Origin: Gonapodya prolifera JEL478
Taxonomy: Eukaryota > Monoblepharomycota > Monoblepharidomycetes > Monoblepharidales > Gonapodyaceae
DNA: 64,000 nucleotides
Assembly: GCA_001574975.1 (NCBI GenBank)
Contig: KQ965787.1
Location: 97,093-161,092 of the forward strand
Direction: 5' to 3'
The notes beneath the pieces are model-generated. The model saw nothing but the letters and a program-made list of their open reading frames with translations, did no database searches and had not been told where the DNA came from. The translations under genes and the position numbers were made by a program. Below, one piece after another: positions 45,691 through 56,516 of this stretch. Positions within the stretch are counted from its first letter, which is position 1. Every line of letters starts with the position of its first letter.

Positions 45691-46245
45691 ACTTGCACCC
45701 ACATCCGCCACCTTCAGCCATACCCATACCCTCGCCCTCGCTCTCGCTCTTCACCCCGTCGTGAACGTACCATACACCCATACGCGCCTCTCTCGACACT
45801 TCCATGTGCTCCACTTTAGCATTGACACGTGGCATGCCATGGCTTCCAAGGGGCTCCTGCTGCCGTCGACTTCCCCCGGCTTTCACTCCGACTCCCACAA
45901 CCCTGAACACCCCCATCTCGATTGCAGGCCACGGACCGGCATCACTTCCACCCCCTCCCGCTTCCGGGCGCTCCCGGGCGCGCCAGCTCTAGCATCCGTG
46001 CATCAAGGAACAGGAACGCACGCGGCGCAATGGCGTCGGGCACGGATTCAGATTCGGATTCGGATTCGGCCCAAGTGCAACTGGGCAACTGTCGGTTTTG
46101 GCGGCGTTCGTGGGGTTGGGGTTGGTTTGCCTCAGATGGGGCACAGGGTCGCGGTCGCCCCTGGATTCTTTTCGGTGGGGGGTGTGGCGTTTTGAATGCG
46201 AGTGGGCGGGATGGGGGTGGGTGGAAGGGTGGAATGGGCGGGATG

Positions 46246-46410
46246 GGGATGAACGGGAAGAACGGGATGACCGGGCAGAACGGAATGAACGAGCAGAACG
46301 GGATGACTGGGCAGAACGGAAAGAACGGGATTAACAGGATGAACGGGATGAACGGGATGAACGGGATTAACGGGACGAACGGGACGAACGGGACGAACGG
46401 GAATTACATG
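46246..46410. repeat. AACGGGATG-type minisatellite
   Basis: Tandem 9-mers and 15-mers built on AACGGGATGA(ACGGGA) vary between AACGGGATG, AACGGAATG, AACGGGATT and AACGGGACG. In one frame they read as Asn-Gly-Met/Thr/Ile repeats. The parent gene has only the short seed GGGATGGGGATAAACGTGAA at the same place, so the array expanded after duplication. Confidence 0.85.
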
Positions 46411-46740
46411 AACGGTATGAACTACACGGCAGGACTGCCAGGGATGGCTAGAATGAGTGCCGAGAGCGCTCCACCTCCACCTGATCCCCGCTTCATGGCC
46501 GCCATGCCATTTGCCAATGTGGGGTGCTCCGGCGATCTTCCCCGCCAGTCTGAGTTTTGCGTCCGTCACGACACCAGAGGTTGAGGTTGGGGTTGTGGCG
46601 CAGGTGTGTGCGAAATTCGAGGCCGAGGGCTATGGGAGGGGGGGGCAGCAGGGCCGGTGGGAAATGGTACATGGGGAGATGGGAGACACATGAATGATGA
46701 GCGTTGCGTCGTTCTTCATCTTTATGCTAACGTATGCGCC

Positions 46741-47049
46741 GGCCGCAGCACTCAACATTGATGTACCTCTTGTCTGGGTAGCTCCTGTCCCTTCGGTGAT
46801 GACAGATGGTTTGTGCGCAAGTTTACTCCAGGATCCGGTCTCCCGAGAGACATTCGAATAAAATTGAATTTTGAATAGATATGTGAATAAAAACGTGAAT
46901 AAGTGTGACTACAAGTGCTTGCGAGTGTCGGAAATTCACGTGTGTCTACGCTGCGGCCACCCCCGGCTAAAGGAGAATAAACGTCTGTCCCATTAAAACC
47001 CCCGCTCTGCACGCTCTGCACGCCTCTCCGCATCCAAAACTCACGCAGA
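46741..47049. other. Intergenic upstream of the methyltransferase
   Basis: Just over 300 bp of AT-richer sequence with repeated GTGAATA words (46875-46905). It probably holds the promoter of the downstream methyltransferase. No coding sense was seen. Confidence 0.4.
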
Positions 47050-47931
47050 ATGCCATCCAAGGAAATAAGCACGACTGCCACAAACGCGTCACACCAAATC
47101 GCACTCATCAACGAACACCTCACCGGTCCACCAGCCGAAGAAATCGTGCGCAGAATCCTCAGCGAACGGCCACCACCCACACCCGCCCACCCACTCCACA
47201 TCCTCGACAACGCCTCTGGAATCGGCACGCTCATCTTCCGCGCCATCGTCCCCACATTCGCCCTCCAACCTTCCCACATCGCCTCCATCACCGGCGCAGA
47301 CCTCGACGAGAACTACCTCTCCTACCTCCGCCAACGCGCAGCCGCGGCCCAATACGAACCGCTCTCGGGCAAAATCTCCGCCCTTCGGCTTGACCAGCAG
47401 CACCCGGGCCTGGAAAGTTCGCACTTCGACTTCATCTTCAACAACTTTGGCGTCTTCTTCGCACCCGACGACAATGCCGTGCTCAACGAGACCCTGCGCA
47501 TGCTCAAACCCCACGTCGGCATCGCAGGGTTCACTTCCTGGAACGGGTTCTCATGGTGGAGCGAGATCCTGCTCCCCGCGCTCGCCAAATTCATCCCCGA
47601 CGCACCCGCCCTGCCCGACCCCACGCGCCTGTTCCCATCCCAAACGTGGTTTGAACCCGTGACCGCGAAGAAGAAGTTGCAAGGCGCTGGGTTCGTGGAC
47701 GTGCAGAGCGAGATTTGGAGTTTCACGCCCGACGTCGACCCCAAGGACTTTGCTCTTGCCTGCGCGCATTTGGTCAAGAGTGTCGCAGCGAGGGCCTGGA
47801 GTGAGGAGGCGAAGACCAAGTATATGGACGAGATTGAGCCGGCGTTCTTGAGGTTTTCGCTGGAGAACTACGAGGGTGGACGGTGGACGGGGAAAATGAA
47901 GGCGGTTTTGACGTGGGGCAGGAAGGAGTAG
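47050..47931 (+). CDS. Class I SAM-dependent methyltransferase, intronless
   Basis: A single uninterrupted frame of 293 residues. The start MPSKEISTTATNASHQIALI is followed by motif I HILDNASGIGTLIFRAI, with the acidic/Gly pattern of Rossmann methyltransferases. Next come ITGADLDENYLSYLRQRAA (motif II/acidic loop), DFIFNNFGVFFAPDDNAVLN (motif IV/post-IV), ETLRMLKPHVGIAGFTSWNG, and a C-terminal part with WFEPVTAKKKLQGAGFVDVQ. This is the UbiE/COQ5-like small-molecule methyltransferase pattern seen in fungal tailoring enzymes. Nearly all neighbours are intron-rich, while this gene has none and a high-GC third position. Substrate unknown. The short-chain dehydrogenase downstream need not be linked. 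Confidence 0.8.
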   Translation: MPSKEISTTATNASHQIALINEHLTGPPAEEIVRRILSERPPPTPAHPLHILDNASGIGTLIFRAIVPTFALQPSHIASITGADLDENYLSYLRQRAAAAQYEPLSGKISALRLDQQHPGLESSHFDFIFNNFGVFFAPDDNAVLNETLRMLKPHVGIAGFTSWNGFSWWSEILLPALAKFIPDAPALPDPTRLFPSQTWFEPVTAKKKLQGAGFVDVQSEIWSFTPDVDPKDFALACAHLVKSVAARAWSEEAKTKYMDEIEPAFLRFSLENYEGGRWTGKMKAVLTWGRKE

Positions 47932-47934
47932 GGA

Positions 47935-48752
47935 CAGACACTTGGCCGGGGGTTGGGGAAAGCGAACTCAGCGGCGAATGATTATCTTGTGAAAAAAAAC
48001 TACAGTATTCACCACTCTACCAATGAGACACAATTGATTTGAAAAAACCGTTTTGGTAGTCGCGTCTTCTGTGTGGAAAAGGTCGCTCCTTTATCGTTGT
48101 CCCTTGGACGGATGGATATGAATGCCATGCTCAAACTGGAAGCTCAAGTGCTCCATGGTGGATATTCTGGACGTAGCTTCTACCGTGCGCTTGTCGACTT
48201 TCTTGTTCGCTTACACGCCAGATGTTTCGCCCCCCCTCCCGAAAATGTAAGCGCTCTTCATGCACCAACATCCGTGCCCTTTCGCCGCCAAGCAACCGTT
48301 CGAGTGGAACAATTGGTCGTTCCCTCCGCTCCGCTATGGCCAGCTGGCAATTCATGTTTTACTACAACGGGTTGGGGACTGGGGGATACACATATGTCGA
48401 ACGGTGAGAACTCTTGGACCTCAAAGTGAGTGGCGGTCTCCTCGTGACGGAAACGTCAGCGGACAGGACAGCCTTTGCACAGTGACTTGAACTCGTCCTC
48501 AAGTGACGCAAAAACCTTCTGGGGGACCTCGGTTCAATGGGTCGCTGTGGCCTTACGCTTGAATCGCACCATCTCCGCAAAATACTCACGTCGGCTATTT
48601 CTGAATAATCCGAGGACCCAGACTGATGACCCCGACCCAGAACGCCGTTGCGGCCGGGTATATTGGAAAACAAACCACGTTTTTAAAAGGCTCCGATCGG
48701 GCGATGTCAGTCACAACATTCACCACTGAGCTCTCCAGCGAACCACACGCAA
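47935..48752. other. Intergenic, weak coding signals only
   Basis: Short frames at 48073-48430 and 48260-48490 show protein-like pieces (RSFYRALVDFLVRLHA; FPPLRYGQLAIHVLLQRVGD) but no start, splice chain or motif ties them together. They could be exons of an unrecognised gene or a decayed one. The right part leads into the dehydrogenase promoter. Confidence 0.35.
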
Positions 48753-50288
48753 ATGGCAGCATCGGGAACGGGAAAACTTTTGCTCGGAAAGATCGGTGCG
48801 TTGAGTTGGCTTGCCGTTGTGTCCACATCTCCGACTTTAAGTTGTCTTGCCGCCTTGCGTGGACATCGTGGGCTTCAATAATGCACAGCACTTATCACTG
48901 GTGGGGCGTCCGGAATCGGTGCCGCAACTGCCTTGAGGTTCGCAAAAGGTGGGCAAAGTGTGCACAACCGCCGGTAATTCTGCTCGCTCACTCTGCCCGC
49001 CTGTTCTCACTTTTCAGAGGGCGCCAAAGCCGTCGCTATCACGGACCTTGCAAAGCAGCCCGATCGTGCCCAACAGCTCGTTTCCCAAATCTCCAAAATC
49101 GGTACGTCAGCTTTGTTCCCCCAGAAGATCGCAAGCATTAACACGGTGAACGTTTTCAAAAAGGGACAACAAAAGTCGCGTTCTTCCAGCATGACGTTAC
49201 CAACGAAGCCCAATGGGAGAAGGTCGTCAAAGAGTGAGTTTATTGATCCTCCTTGCTCCAGTGGCCCTCAACGAATCTCGATTCTCATTGTTGTTCCAGC
49301 ACGGAGGAAGCTTTCGGAGGACCTCTGGACGTCCTTGTGAACTCCGCCGGTGTTGCTCAGCCAGGAAACGTCCCGTGGGAAGATATCACGTACGAGGAAT
49401 GGGCATTTGTCAACAAAGTGAATCTTGACGGGACTTTCCTGTGAGTATGAGCATGGCCAGCAACTTTCATTTCAATCATGACGAAATGACACGACCCCTA
49501 TTGTAGTGGGGTGAAATATGCCATTCGCTCAATGAAGAAGAACGATTCACCGGTAAGTTTGTGTGTTAACGGAACCGCTGTTTTGCCCGTGATCGCATAC
49601 TAACATACTCTACGTCGACAGGACACGAAATCAATCGTCAATTTATCTTCGGGAGTGAGTGCCATTTTATCTTTGATCGTCAGGTTAGAAAGTGACCCAC
49701 ACTTGCGTGTCTGTGATCAGGCCGGCCTATGCGGGTTCCCAACCATCCCGGCATACTGTGCAAGCAAAGGCGGCGTCCGCCTCCTCTCCAAGAGCGCCGC
49801 GCTCTACCTTGGAGGGGCACTTCCCCGGTGGAAAGATCAGGTGTAATTCCGTTCACCCAGGTAAGCTTCTGAAGGCCGCTTGAACACACTAGTCGTCTGA
49901 TATGTCCCGTTGGCCACCCTCTTTCGCCGCTATAGGGTACATCGTAACACCCATGACCTCCTTCTCAATGAACAATGATGAAGCGTTGAGAGAACGTATG
50001 GGGACGAATTTCTCTCCGATGGGACGGGCGGGAAGGCCCGAAGAGGTGAGCATTGTTCTTCTGCGTGCTTCGAGGCAACCAAACAAACAAAACACTCTAC
50101 AAGGTTGCGGCGACTATTACCTATTTGGCGTCGGAAATGAGCTCCTTTGTCACGGTGAGTGCCGAGTGCCGAGTGGGCGGAGGGGGCATATAATGTTCTT
50201 GCGACGAAGTGCTCACGTGATACCCGTTCACCCCACTCAACTCTAGGGCGCCGATCTGGCTATCGACGGTGGCATAACTGCTGCTTAG
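48753..50288 (+). CDS. Short-chain dehydrogenase/reductase (classical SDR)
   Basis: An NAD(P)(H)-dependent oxidoreductase. The start MAASGTGKLLLGKIA splices to LITGGASGIGAATALRFAKE, with the TGxxxGxG nucleotide-binding loop. Later exons give GAKAVAITDLAKQPDRAQQL, FFQHDVTNEAQWEKVVK and FGGPLDVLVNSAGVA (NSAG motif). Then come DGTFLGVKYAIRSMKK, SIVNLSS (catalytic Ser), and GFPTIPAYCASKGGVRLLSK (YxxxK). The C-terminus reads SVHPGYIVTPMTSFSMNN, FSPMGRAGRPEEVAATI, and SFVTGADLAIDGGITAA, ending at 50288. Nine or so small exons with GT..AG introns of about 55-120 nt. Resemblance is to cyclohexanol/3-oxoacyl-type SDRs; the acidic residue after strand 2 (ITDLA) favours NAD. Substrate not determinable. 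Confidence 0.9.
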
Positions 50289-50541
50289 GAGTTGTAAATT
50301 GATGACCTTCGGTGCTATTTTCTTCCTTGCTTCCTTGAAAAATATATGATTACATCCACGAAAACAGGCTTCAGTCAGACGGTAAAATTGCGAACCAGAA
50401 GAAAGCGCCAAGTAAGCCGTGTAGCAACCGTATCGCCAAAGACTCCTGCGATGTTTGTTCCACGATGGAGGTGGCTGCGGTCGACACTTTGTTAGTCTAT
50501 CTTGCCCGAGTTCTACACTTTCATTAGAAGCGACAAGGACG

Positions 50542-51426
50542 ATGAGCAGAAGAACATTCGACGATATGGCCATGGACGATGCCCAGTTCGAAGGTATACT
50601 TCTCTCGCGTTCTATGCTCCTTCTCCATCTTCCATCTTCCCTTCTGTCCCCACTCACCCACTCCCGCCACCACCCTGCCCCACCACCCCAGAAATCCTCG
50701 ACGACGACGACCTCATGGACTTCGAAAACCCCGACGGCCCACCTTCGGCGGGCGCGATGGTGTACGGGTCCGGGTTCCCCCAAGGCCACGGCGGGCACGG
50801 CAAGAGGGGCCAGGGGCATGGGCAGGAGGAGAAAGTGACGTTGGTGGATACGGGTTTTTTTAATGGTGGGTGGGGGAGCGCCGAGTGGGTGCGGTTGGGA
50901 TGGTGGGATGATGGAGTGGAATGCATGGGACGACGGGTGTGGTTCTCGCGTCGGGGGTGCGGGCAGGCGAAGGGCGACTACTCTAGGAGAGCTGTGTGGA
51001 AGTGGTGGGGTTGTGGTTGGGGAGGGTGGGTGTGGGTGGACAGGGGAGTCCCCGACAGTGGAGTCAAAAATGGTGTGGGGTCGGTTGGACTTGGCTCCAA
51101 TGCCGAGGGAACGAGGTCGAATGTAACTAGGAGAGGGGTGGGCATGGTGGATAGACGAGGGCTGGAGAGGACGGCTGTGGTGGGACGAGGGTCGAAGGTG
51201 GGATGACGGGGTGGGCGGAACGGCCAATGCTGGAGTGGACGACGGTCATGTTCTCCACTCACAGTGGAATTCGGACGTGGGGGACTTGCTCTAGCGCGGT
51301 CCTGTATACTCACTGTCTCCGCTCTCACACCTCGGCCCTCCCGCTCGTCACACGCCCCCACCCCGCTCCCCACCGAAAGCATTCGACGACGATTTTAACG
51401 ACGACGATGTGAAAAGGCCCGTATAA
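50542..51426 (+). CDS. Candidate COP9 signalosome subunit 9 (CSNAP-like)
   Basis: Exon 1 (50542-50593, MSRRTFDDMAMDDAQFE) splices in phase to EILDDDDLMDFENPDGPPSA, which continues through a Gly/His-rich linker to EEKVTLVDTGFFN. The donor at 50866 is joined to an acceptor at 51379, giving AFDDDFNDDDVKRPV and the stop at 51426, about 90 residues in all. The end, FFNAFDDDFNDDDV, closely follows the C-terminal rule of COPS9/CSNAP (FFNDFEDLFDDDD), the short acidic, Phe-spaced tail by which that subunit binds the CSN core. Family members are about 57 residues; this is longer because of the linker. The assignment rests on one short motif, and the 514-nt intron is far longer than neighbours. Confidence 0.45.
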
Positions 51427-51810
51427 GCCGGCTTAGCGGGGTGAGGGGGCGAGATTGTGTGGGGGGGATTTGCAAAGTGGGGTTGGATTCTACTTTTCGA
51501 TGGGAGGAGTAGGAGTAGTATATGCACCGATTTCCAAAATTTCAATGAACAACTTCTGCATGTGGTACATATTTGTTATTCTCGTGTTTGGCTAAGTCGG
51601 GGTGACCAGAGAGGTGCACTCTCTTATGCGCTTGTTCCACACACCGACACGCACACGCACACGCACGACATTCGCGAGTTGGTGTGATCCACCCGTGCAT
51701 TTATTTGTTGTCCGTCTGCCTCGTTTACCAAAGGGCAAACATACCACGTTGATTAATTGTGCTTTGTGCAGCCTCTGTAGTTTTGAAGTTTTCACTTTTA
51801 CCCACCTCGA

Positions 51811-53381
51811 ATGGCAGCGGCACACCCACCAGCCGCAATCGACCTCTCGCAGTGCGGCGAGGCGTTGGTGTGGTCTGTTGAGGGTTCGTGTCGTCACTGT
51901 TCCTTTCGTAGTTGCTGCTCCCATGCCTATGAACTTGTTGCCGCCTTACCGACCGTCTGCCCCTCCCCTTTCCGTCTACCCAACTCCTCTCTTCCTCTCA
52001 CCAACCTTAACTCCTCTCCACCCCACCACCCGCTTCTCACCACACCGCCCACAGCCATCACACACCTCCACACCCATCACATCCTCGGCTCACTCACCGG
52101 TGCCTTATCCCGCATCCCGCACCAGACGTTATACACGGGCGTACCCCTTCTCCTGGCCCGGGAGGAGGTGGTGTGTTGTGTTGCCAAAGGTACGCGTCCG
52201 TGTTTTCTCCGTTGTAAACTTGGTTTGTGAAGTAAAAGTATAACCGCTCCTCTCTCCATTGCGTAACCCCAACAGGGTACGCTCGAATCACGGCGACCTC
52301 GCTATCCCACTACGCCCCCGCCACTCCCGACGAGATGGTGGCCTTTGCCGCGCTGGTGGATGAGGAGGGGCAGCAGGCTCATGCCAAAATGCAGGAGAAG
52401 AAACGTAACAGGAGCGGTGCGAGAGGAGGCGGACGTGGACGCGAGGAGCGGCGTGCTGGTGCAACTGGATCGCGTGGCGAGGCGGGGGGTGGAGAGAGGA
52501 CTGAGGATGTGGATGTGGCGGGTGGAGCGGGGGGACTATTCGATTCTTCCGACACCCCACCCGTGGCTGCACGCCTGAATTCCTCCTCCGTGTCTTCTGC
52601 TCCCACCCCTACCGCCACTATTGCTTCCCCAACACCGCGCGACCCAACCCAACCCACACCCACTTTCGCATATACGCCCGCCCAATCATCCTCACTCCCC
52701 TGGTACCACCCACCCACGACTCCGACTCCCGCGCGGGCACTGTGGAACTACTTATTCCCCTCCCTCTCCATCGCGCCTACCACCGACGTCGACTCCGATG
52801 CCACGCCCCACCACCACGACGAGAAGATGTACGACCAAGCCCGCGCAACCCTCCGCGCCATGGTCGTGTTCAGGGACTTGCACGGGCAGGGGTACTATAT
52901 GACCCCGGGAGATAGGTTTGGCGGGGAGTGGCTTGTGTATTACGGTGCGTTTTGTGCGGGGGAAAGAGGGAGAAGGAGGAAGGTGGTTGCGTGGTGCTGA
53001 TGTGTCGTGGGTTTTGAAGGGAGCCCGGTGGCGTTCCACTCGCATTATATCACGACGATTCTTCCTGGCGTACCGCGTGGTACTGGTACTACCGCCCCAC
53101 ATGTCAATTCCACAACGCCTACTACCACCCCTCTCACGCTACCGAAACAACCCCTCATGGACCTTGCCGCATCATGCCGCGTGGGCACTGCCGTCAAAAA
53201 GATGCGCCTGCTCTGCTCCACGTCTGCCGGGTATGACGTGCGGGACTGGGACGAAGCTATGTTGTTGGTGGGGAGGGCTTGCGGCGTGGATGAGCTTGTG
53301 GCGTGGATGGAGGAGCGGTGGATGGGCGATAGGAGGAGGGATGTGGAGTTTTGGAGCGTGGAGTGGACGGGGTGGAGTTAG
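51811..53381 (+). CDS. SEN34: tRNA-splicing endonuclease subunit SEN34
   Basis: This is one of the two catalytic subunits of the tRNA-splicing endonuclease, cutting at the 3' splice site. The start MAAAHPPAAIDLSQCGEALV leads to the N-terminal domain GSLTGALSRIPHQTLYTGVP LLLAREEV. Next comes a long low-complexity linker (52380-52780), then the nuclease fold: VVFRDLHGQGYYMTPGDRFG GEWLVYYG, then SPVAFHSHYITT (catalytic His in FHSHY), then GTAVKKMRLLCST (catalytic Lys). Tyr, His and Lys of the triad are all in place. The final exon ends WSVEWTGWS at 53381. The linker is longer than in yeast and Ser/Pro-rich. Four exons joined by introns near 51890-52080, 52190-52270 and 52945-53020. Confidence 0.9.
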
Positions 53382-53384
53382 AGA

Positions 53385-54065
53385 GGGGTGTGGTGGGTGA
53401 CGCATGCTCGCTCAGTGGCGTTGTACGAACATAGACTTTGTCGGACAACCACTGGAGTACGGTGTATTGTGGCGCACAGTAGTACGGAGAACAGAATCAG
53501 GGGCTGTAAAGATGTACAGTCTGTTCACATAGCTCCAAGACGTTGCAGGTGCCAACCGAAACGAATCAATTGTGAGGACTTTGAGCAGCTTGTCTAATCA
53601 ATTCACAGTGTGCCATAGCTGACGCCGCCGTGAGCGTGTTATAGAGTTTGGGCTTCTTGCCTTACTCAACTCTAACCGTCGACTCCAGGTCCAGGCCACA
53701 GGAAACCTGATCGCCCAGCGTTTACCTTAGTCCTTCGGCAAGAACGGACATGGGCGCCAAGCGAGTCAGAGTGGGCAGATGGAATTAATTAGTGCGATGT
53801 GGACCCTCATACTTGCATATTTTGAGTGGTCGTATGAGGGTAGGCACGTTGGGAGTAAACAACGCAACTAGTCGCCGTCGCAAGCGAACAATCAATGCTA
53901 ATCCCAATCTTTCCCATTATTCCGCTTCGCCCTGTCCAGCTGCTGTACCGTCTTTTCCCCGCGATCGCGAAAAACCTCTCTTAACACAACTAGAAGCCTC
54001 GCACAGCCCCTCAATCGCCACTACATAAGGAAAACGTTTCACCCGTTCGAATCAATACACAAGAA
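53385..54065. other. Intergenic, no gene supported
   Basis: About 680 bp between SEN34 and the secreted-protein gene. No tRNA, snRNA or repeat recognised; frames are short and uninformative. The right part presumably carries the promoter of the surface protein. Confidence 0.5.
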
Positions 54066-55282
54066 ATGTCTCGAAGCAGTGGCATGAGCGCATCAAGAGC
54101 GATCCTTGTGGCGGCGTGCGCCGGCGTGGTGGCGATGGCGTTGAGGGTGCGTCCGCCGCGAGTTTGCATCGACGAGGTAACCCAACGACGGCACAAGCGT
54201 GCCACCAGGCCAGAAAACTAATATCGCGTCCGCATCACCCATTACCATCCCTCCATGGCACATCCACCTCCAGCCGACCCCGACGCCATCATCCAACTCA
54301 CCGACGCCGTCAACTTCTGCATGATCCTGCCCCCCGCGCCCAACCTCGTCATCCCGGACCACGAGTACGACGCCGTAGCGTACTGCCCAACGGGTGCTAA
54401 CCCCAGCACCAGCACGGAGAACCGAACCTTGCCGGCCGGGTTCGTCACCGCGGCGCATTATGTCAAGACCCCCGGGAACGAGTTCGCCCAGGTGAGTAGC
54501 TGGTGGTAGAGCTGTGCTTCAGAGAGGAGTGCAATTGAAATGCGGAATGTGCTTGTTGTCAGGTGTCGTACAACCCCGCCGCATTCGGGCTCTTCGTGAA
54601 CGACACCGGTGGGCAATACGACTCTGACGGTATCGGGTGCGGCTCCAAGGGATGGTAAGTGTCGCCCCTTCCCCTTCCCTTCCCCTGTCCCTCTTCCCTT
54701 GTTCCCTTCTCACCACGCCACCCCAAACCAGCCCCGTCGGCGCCATGTGCCAAGGCTACTCCTCCTTCATCCAAATGATCGGGTTGGGGATGTACTGCCT
54801 CCGCTGCTGCAATGACCCCAAGTGGTGCCCCGTCGACCGCGACAGGGAAGGGTGCGGGAAGGTTATGGGAGGAGTGTATACGGCGGGATTCTCGAACGGG
54901 GCGGTGGACTTGCCGACTGTCAATGGTGAGTTGCACCGGGGTGGGGTTGTGGTGGTGGTGCACTACTGACACGTTTTGTATGGGAAATGGGAAGGAACAT
55001 CCCCGAGACTGCCGGAACCACCACCGGAATCACCCAGCCCGAGCCTCCCTCCAACGGCACCTCCTCCTCCACTACCGCATCTGCATCTGGGACTGCCCTC
55101 CCTACCGGCGCCGTCTCGTCCTGGCAGCTCCTTCCTCCTCGGCTCCCACTGCGACTGCATCGGCCGCATCCTCCGCCACCCAGTCGTCCACGCCAAAGGC
55201 TGGAGGCGCCGAGTCGTGGAAATCCGTGTGCAAGTCTGCGGCGGGGTTGGTTGTTGCGGCCGCTGTGGTGGTGATGCTTTGA
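54066..55282 (+). CDS. Secreted cysteine-rich GPI-anchored protein
   Basis: The start MSRSSGMSASRAILVAACAG forms a signal peptide. The mature part reads DAIIQLTDAVNFCMILPPAP, VIPDHEYDAVAYCPTG and LPAGFVTAAHYVKTPGNEFA Q. Then come SYNPAAFGLFVNDTGGQYDS DG and MCQGYSSFIQMIGLGMYCLR CC, ending GCGKVMGGVYTAGF. This spacing (FC..LPP, E..AVAYC, GF.T.AHY, GGQYD, C.GY..F, YCLRCC) is typical of a broad fungal family of secreted, often GPI-anchored proteins of unknown role. A Ser/Thr/Pro-rich stalk (55000-55200) precedes a hydrophobic tail, AAGLVVAAAVVVML, ending at 55282, as for a GPI signal. Three introns. Confidence 0.75.
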
Positions 55283-55473
55283 ACTGTGGGAGGACAATGA
55301 CTGGCACCAAATACGTACAGTTTTGGGGCGAGGGGAATACAAGCAACCGTGCATTAGAAAGACAGATGTAAATAAGTACTTGCAATGATCAAAACTGGAA
55401 TGTTCGCATGTTTTCATTGAACTCCAGTGCGGTGACTTTAGCCAATAGGCCAGGGCAATTCCCTACTCCAACG

Positions 55474-56516
55474 ATGCCCGACTTCCCAACCCCCGATCTC
55501 TCTCACCTCACACGCGCCGACTTCCGTAACGTGTATGAACCCGCAGGTACGGCTTCTTTGCTTCAAAATCCAGCGATTACCTATCTTTCATTCGCATCGT
55601 TCTACCCCACCCATCACGCATCGCAGAGGATACGTTCCTCCTCCTGGACGCCATCGAAGAACATCCACGGATTGCTCTTGACGACGATCGCCAACGGGAC
55701 CGTGATTGGCCCTCCGTGTGCCTTGAAATAGGGTAGGCATGGTGCGTCCGAGTGGGAGTGGGGGGCACATACGGGGAACGTTGAGCTAATGAGCACCGCT
55801 TCCTTCTCTTGGTGCCCGCCTGATGCGTCAAAAAAGATCGGGTTCGGGGTGCGTGTCCACGTTCGTCGCCAAGGTCGTGGGGAGGTCCAATGCCCTCTTC
55901 TTGACGACCGACGTGAACCCGCATGCGGCGCGGGCGACGCGACGGACGGGGGAGAAGAACGAGGTGGGTCGGCGCCGTGTCGCCCTCGTGGTTTCGTCAA
56001 CTCCAATCGCGCGGTTCTGTGTATGTGCATGGGCAGGTCACGTTGGACCCGGTGGTGATGGACCTCGCCAGCGCTCTCCTGCCCCGTCTTCGTCGTTCTG
56101 TCGACTTACTCATATTTAATCCGCCATACGTCCCAACGGAATCGGCAGAGGTCGCCAGCCCGTCGATATTCGCGCGTCTAGAACCCCTCTCCAGCCAAAC
56201 ACCCTCAAACCCCTCAACACCCCCCTCCTCAAGCTCTAATCTCCCTGCTCCCCTCTTTTCAATCTCCGCCAGCTGGGCCGGCGGCGTCGACGGGCGAGAA
56301 GTGTTGGACAGGTTCCTCCCCTACGCCGACGAGCTGTTAGCACCAGGAGGCGTGTTCCTGATGGTGCTGCTGGAGGACAATGCGCCCGAGGAGATCATTA
56401 CGGAAGTGCGTGACCGGTGGGGGTGGACTGGCAGAAGGGTGAAGGAGCGGCGCGCTGGGCGGGAGAGGCTGGTTATTGTACAGTTTGTAAGGGGGGCAGA
56501 TGTACATGTAGGATAG
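55474..56516 (+). CDS. MTQ2: eRF1 glutamine methyltransferase MTQ2 (HemK2)
   Basis: This is the catalytic half of the Mtq2-Trm112 enzyme that methylates the GGQ glutamine of release factor eRF1. The start MPDFPTPDLSHLTRADFRNV leads to YEPA and, after an intron, EDTFLLLDAIEEH (the YEPAEDTFLLLDAL family start). SAM motifs follow: VCLEIGSGSGCVSTFVAK, then TDVNPHAARATRRT. The substrate motif is LLIFNPPYVPTESAEV (NPPY). A proline/serine insert separates it from SASWAGGVDGREVLDRFLPY, with the diagnostic GG.DGREV. The end is RRAGRERLVIVQF near 56516. The Ser/Pro insert of about 30 residues behind NPPY is longer than in yeast. An upstream in-frame Met at 55408 is possible but adds nothing conserved. 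Confidence 0.93.

Larger units (their letters stand above)
44960..46740 (+). pseudogene. 5'-truncated, decayed copy of the Pro/Gly-rich gene
   Basis: The stretch matches 41550-43310 nearly end to end: shared CACAAGTCACGA, CTTCTCTCCAAACG, CTGGTCTGGAc/tGAGGCAAGGA-type coding text, TTTTGGCGGCGTTC, and the 3' flank (GAGACACATNAATG). It begins inside what is intron 2 of the parent, so exons 1 and 2 are absent. Reading frames shift repeatedly. A piece of about 200 bp (45490-45690) has no counterpart in the parent, and an Asn-Gly-Met-coding minisatellite has expanded. The two copies flank the U2 gene. No promoter or start is evident. Confidence 0.75.

Noticed and set aside
50121-51227. Minus-strand open frame of 368 codons
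   Set aside because: Pro/His-rich shadow of the G/T-rich intron and exons of the candidate CSN9 gene; it also runs antisense through the end of the SDR gene.
54048-54070. GTTCGAATCAA resembling a tRNA T-arm
   Set aside because: No acceptor, D-arm or anticodon stem can be folded around it.
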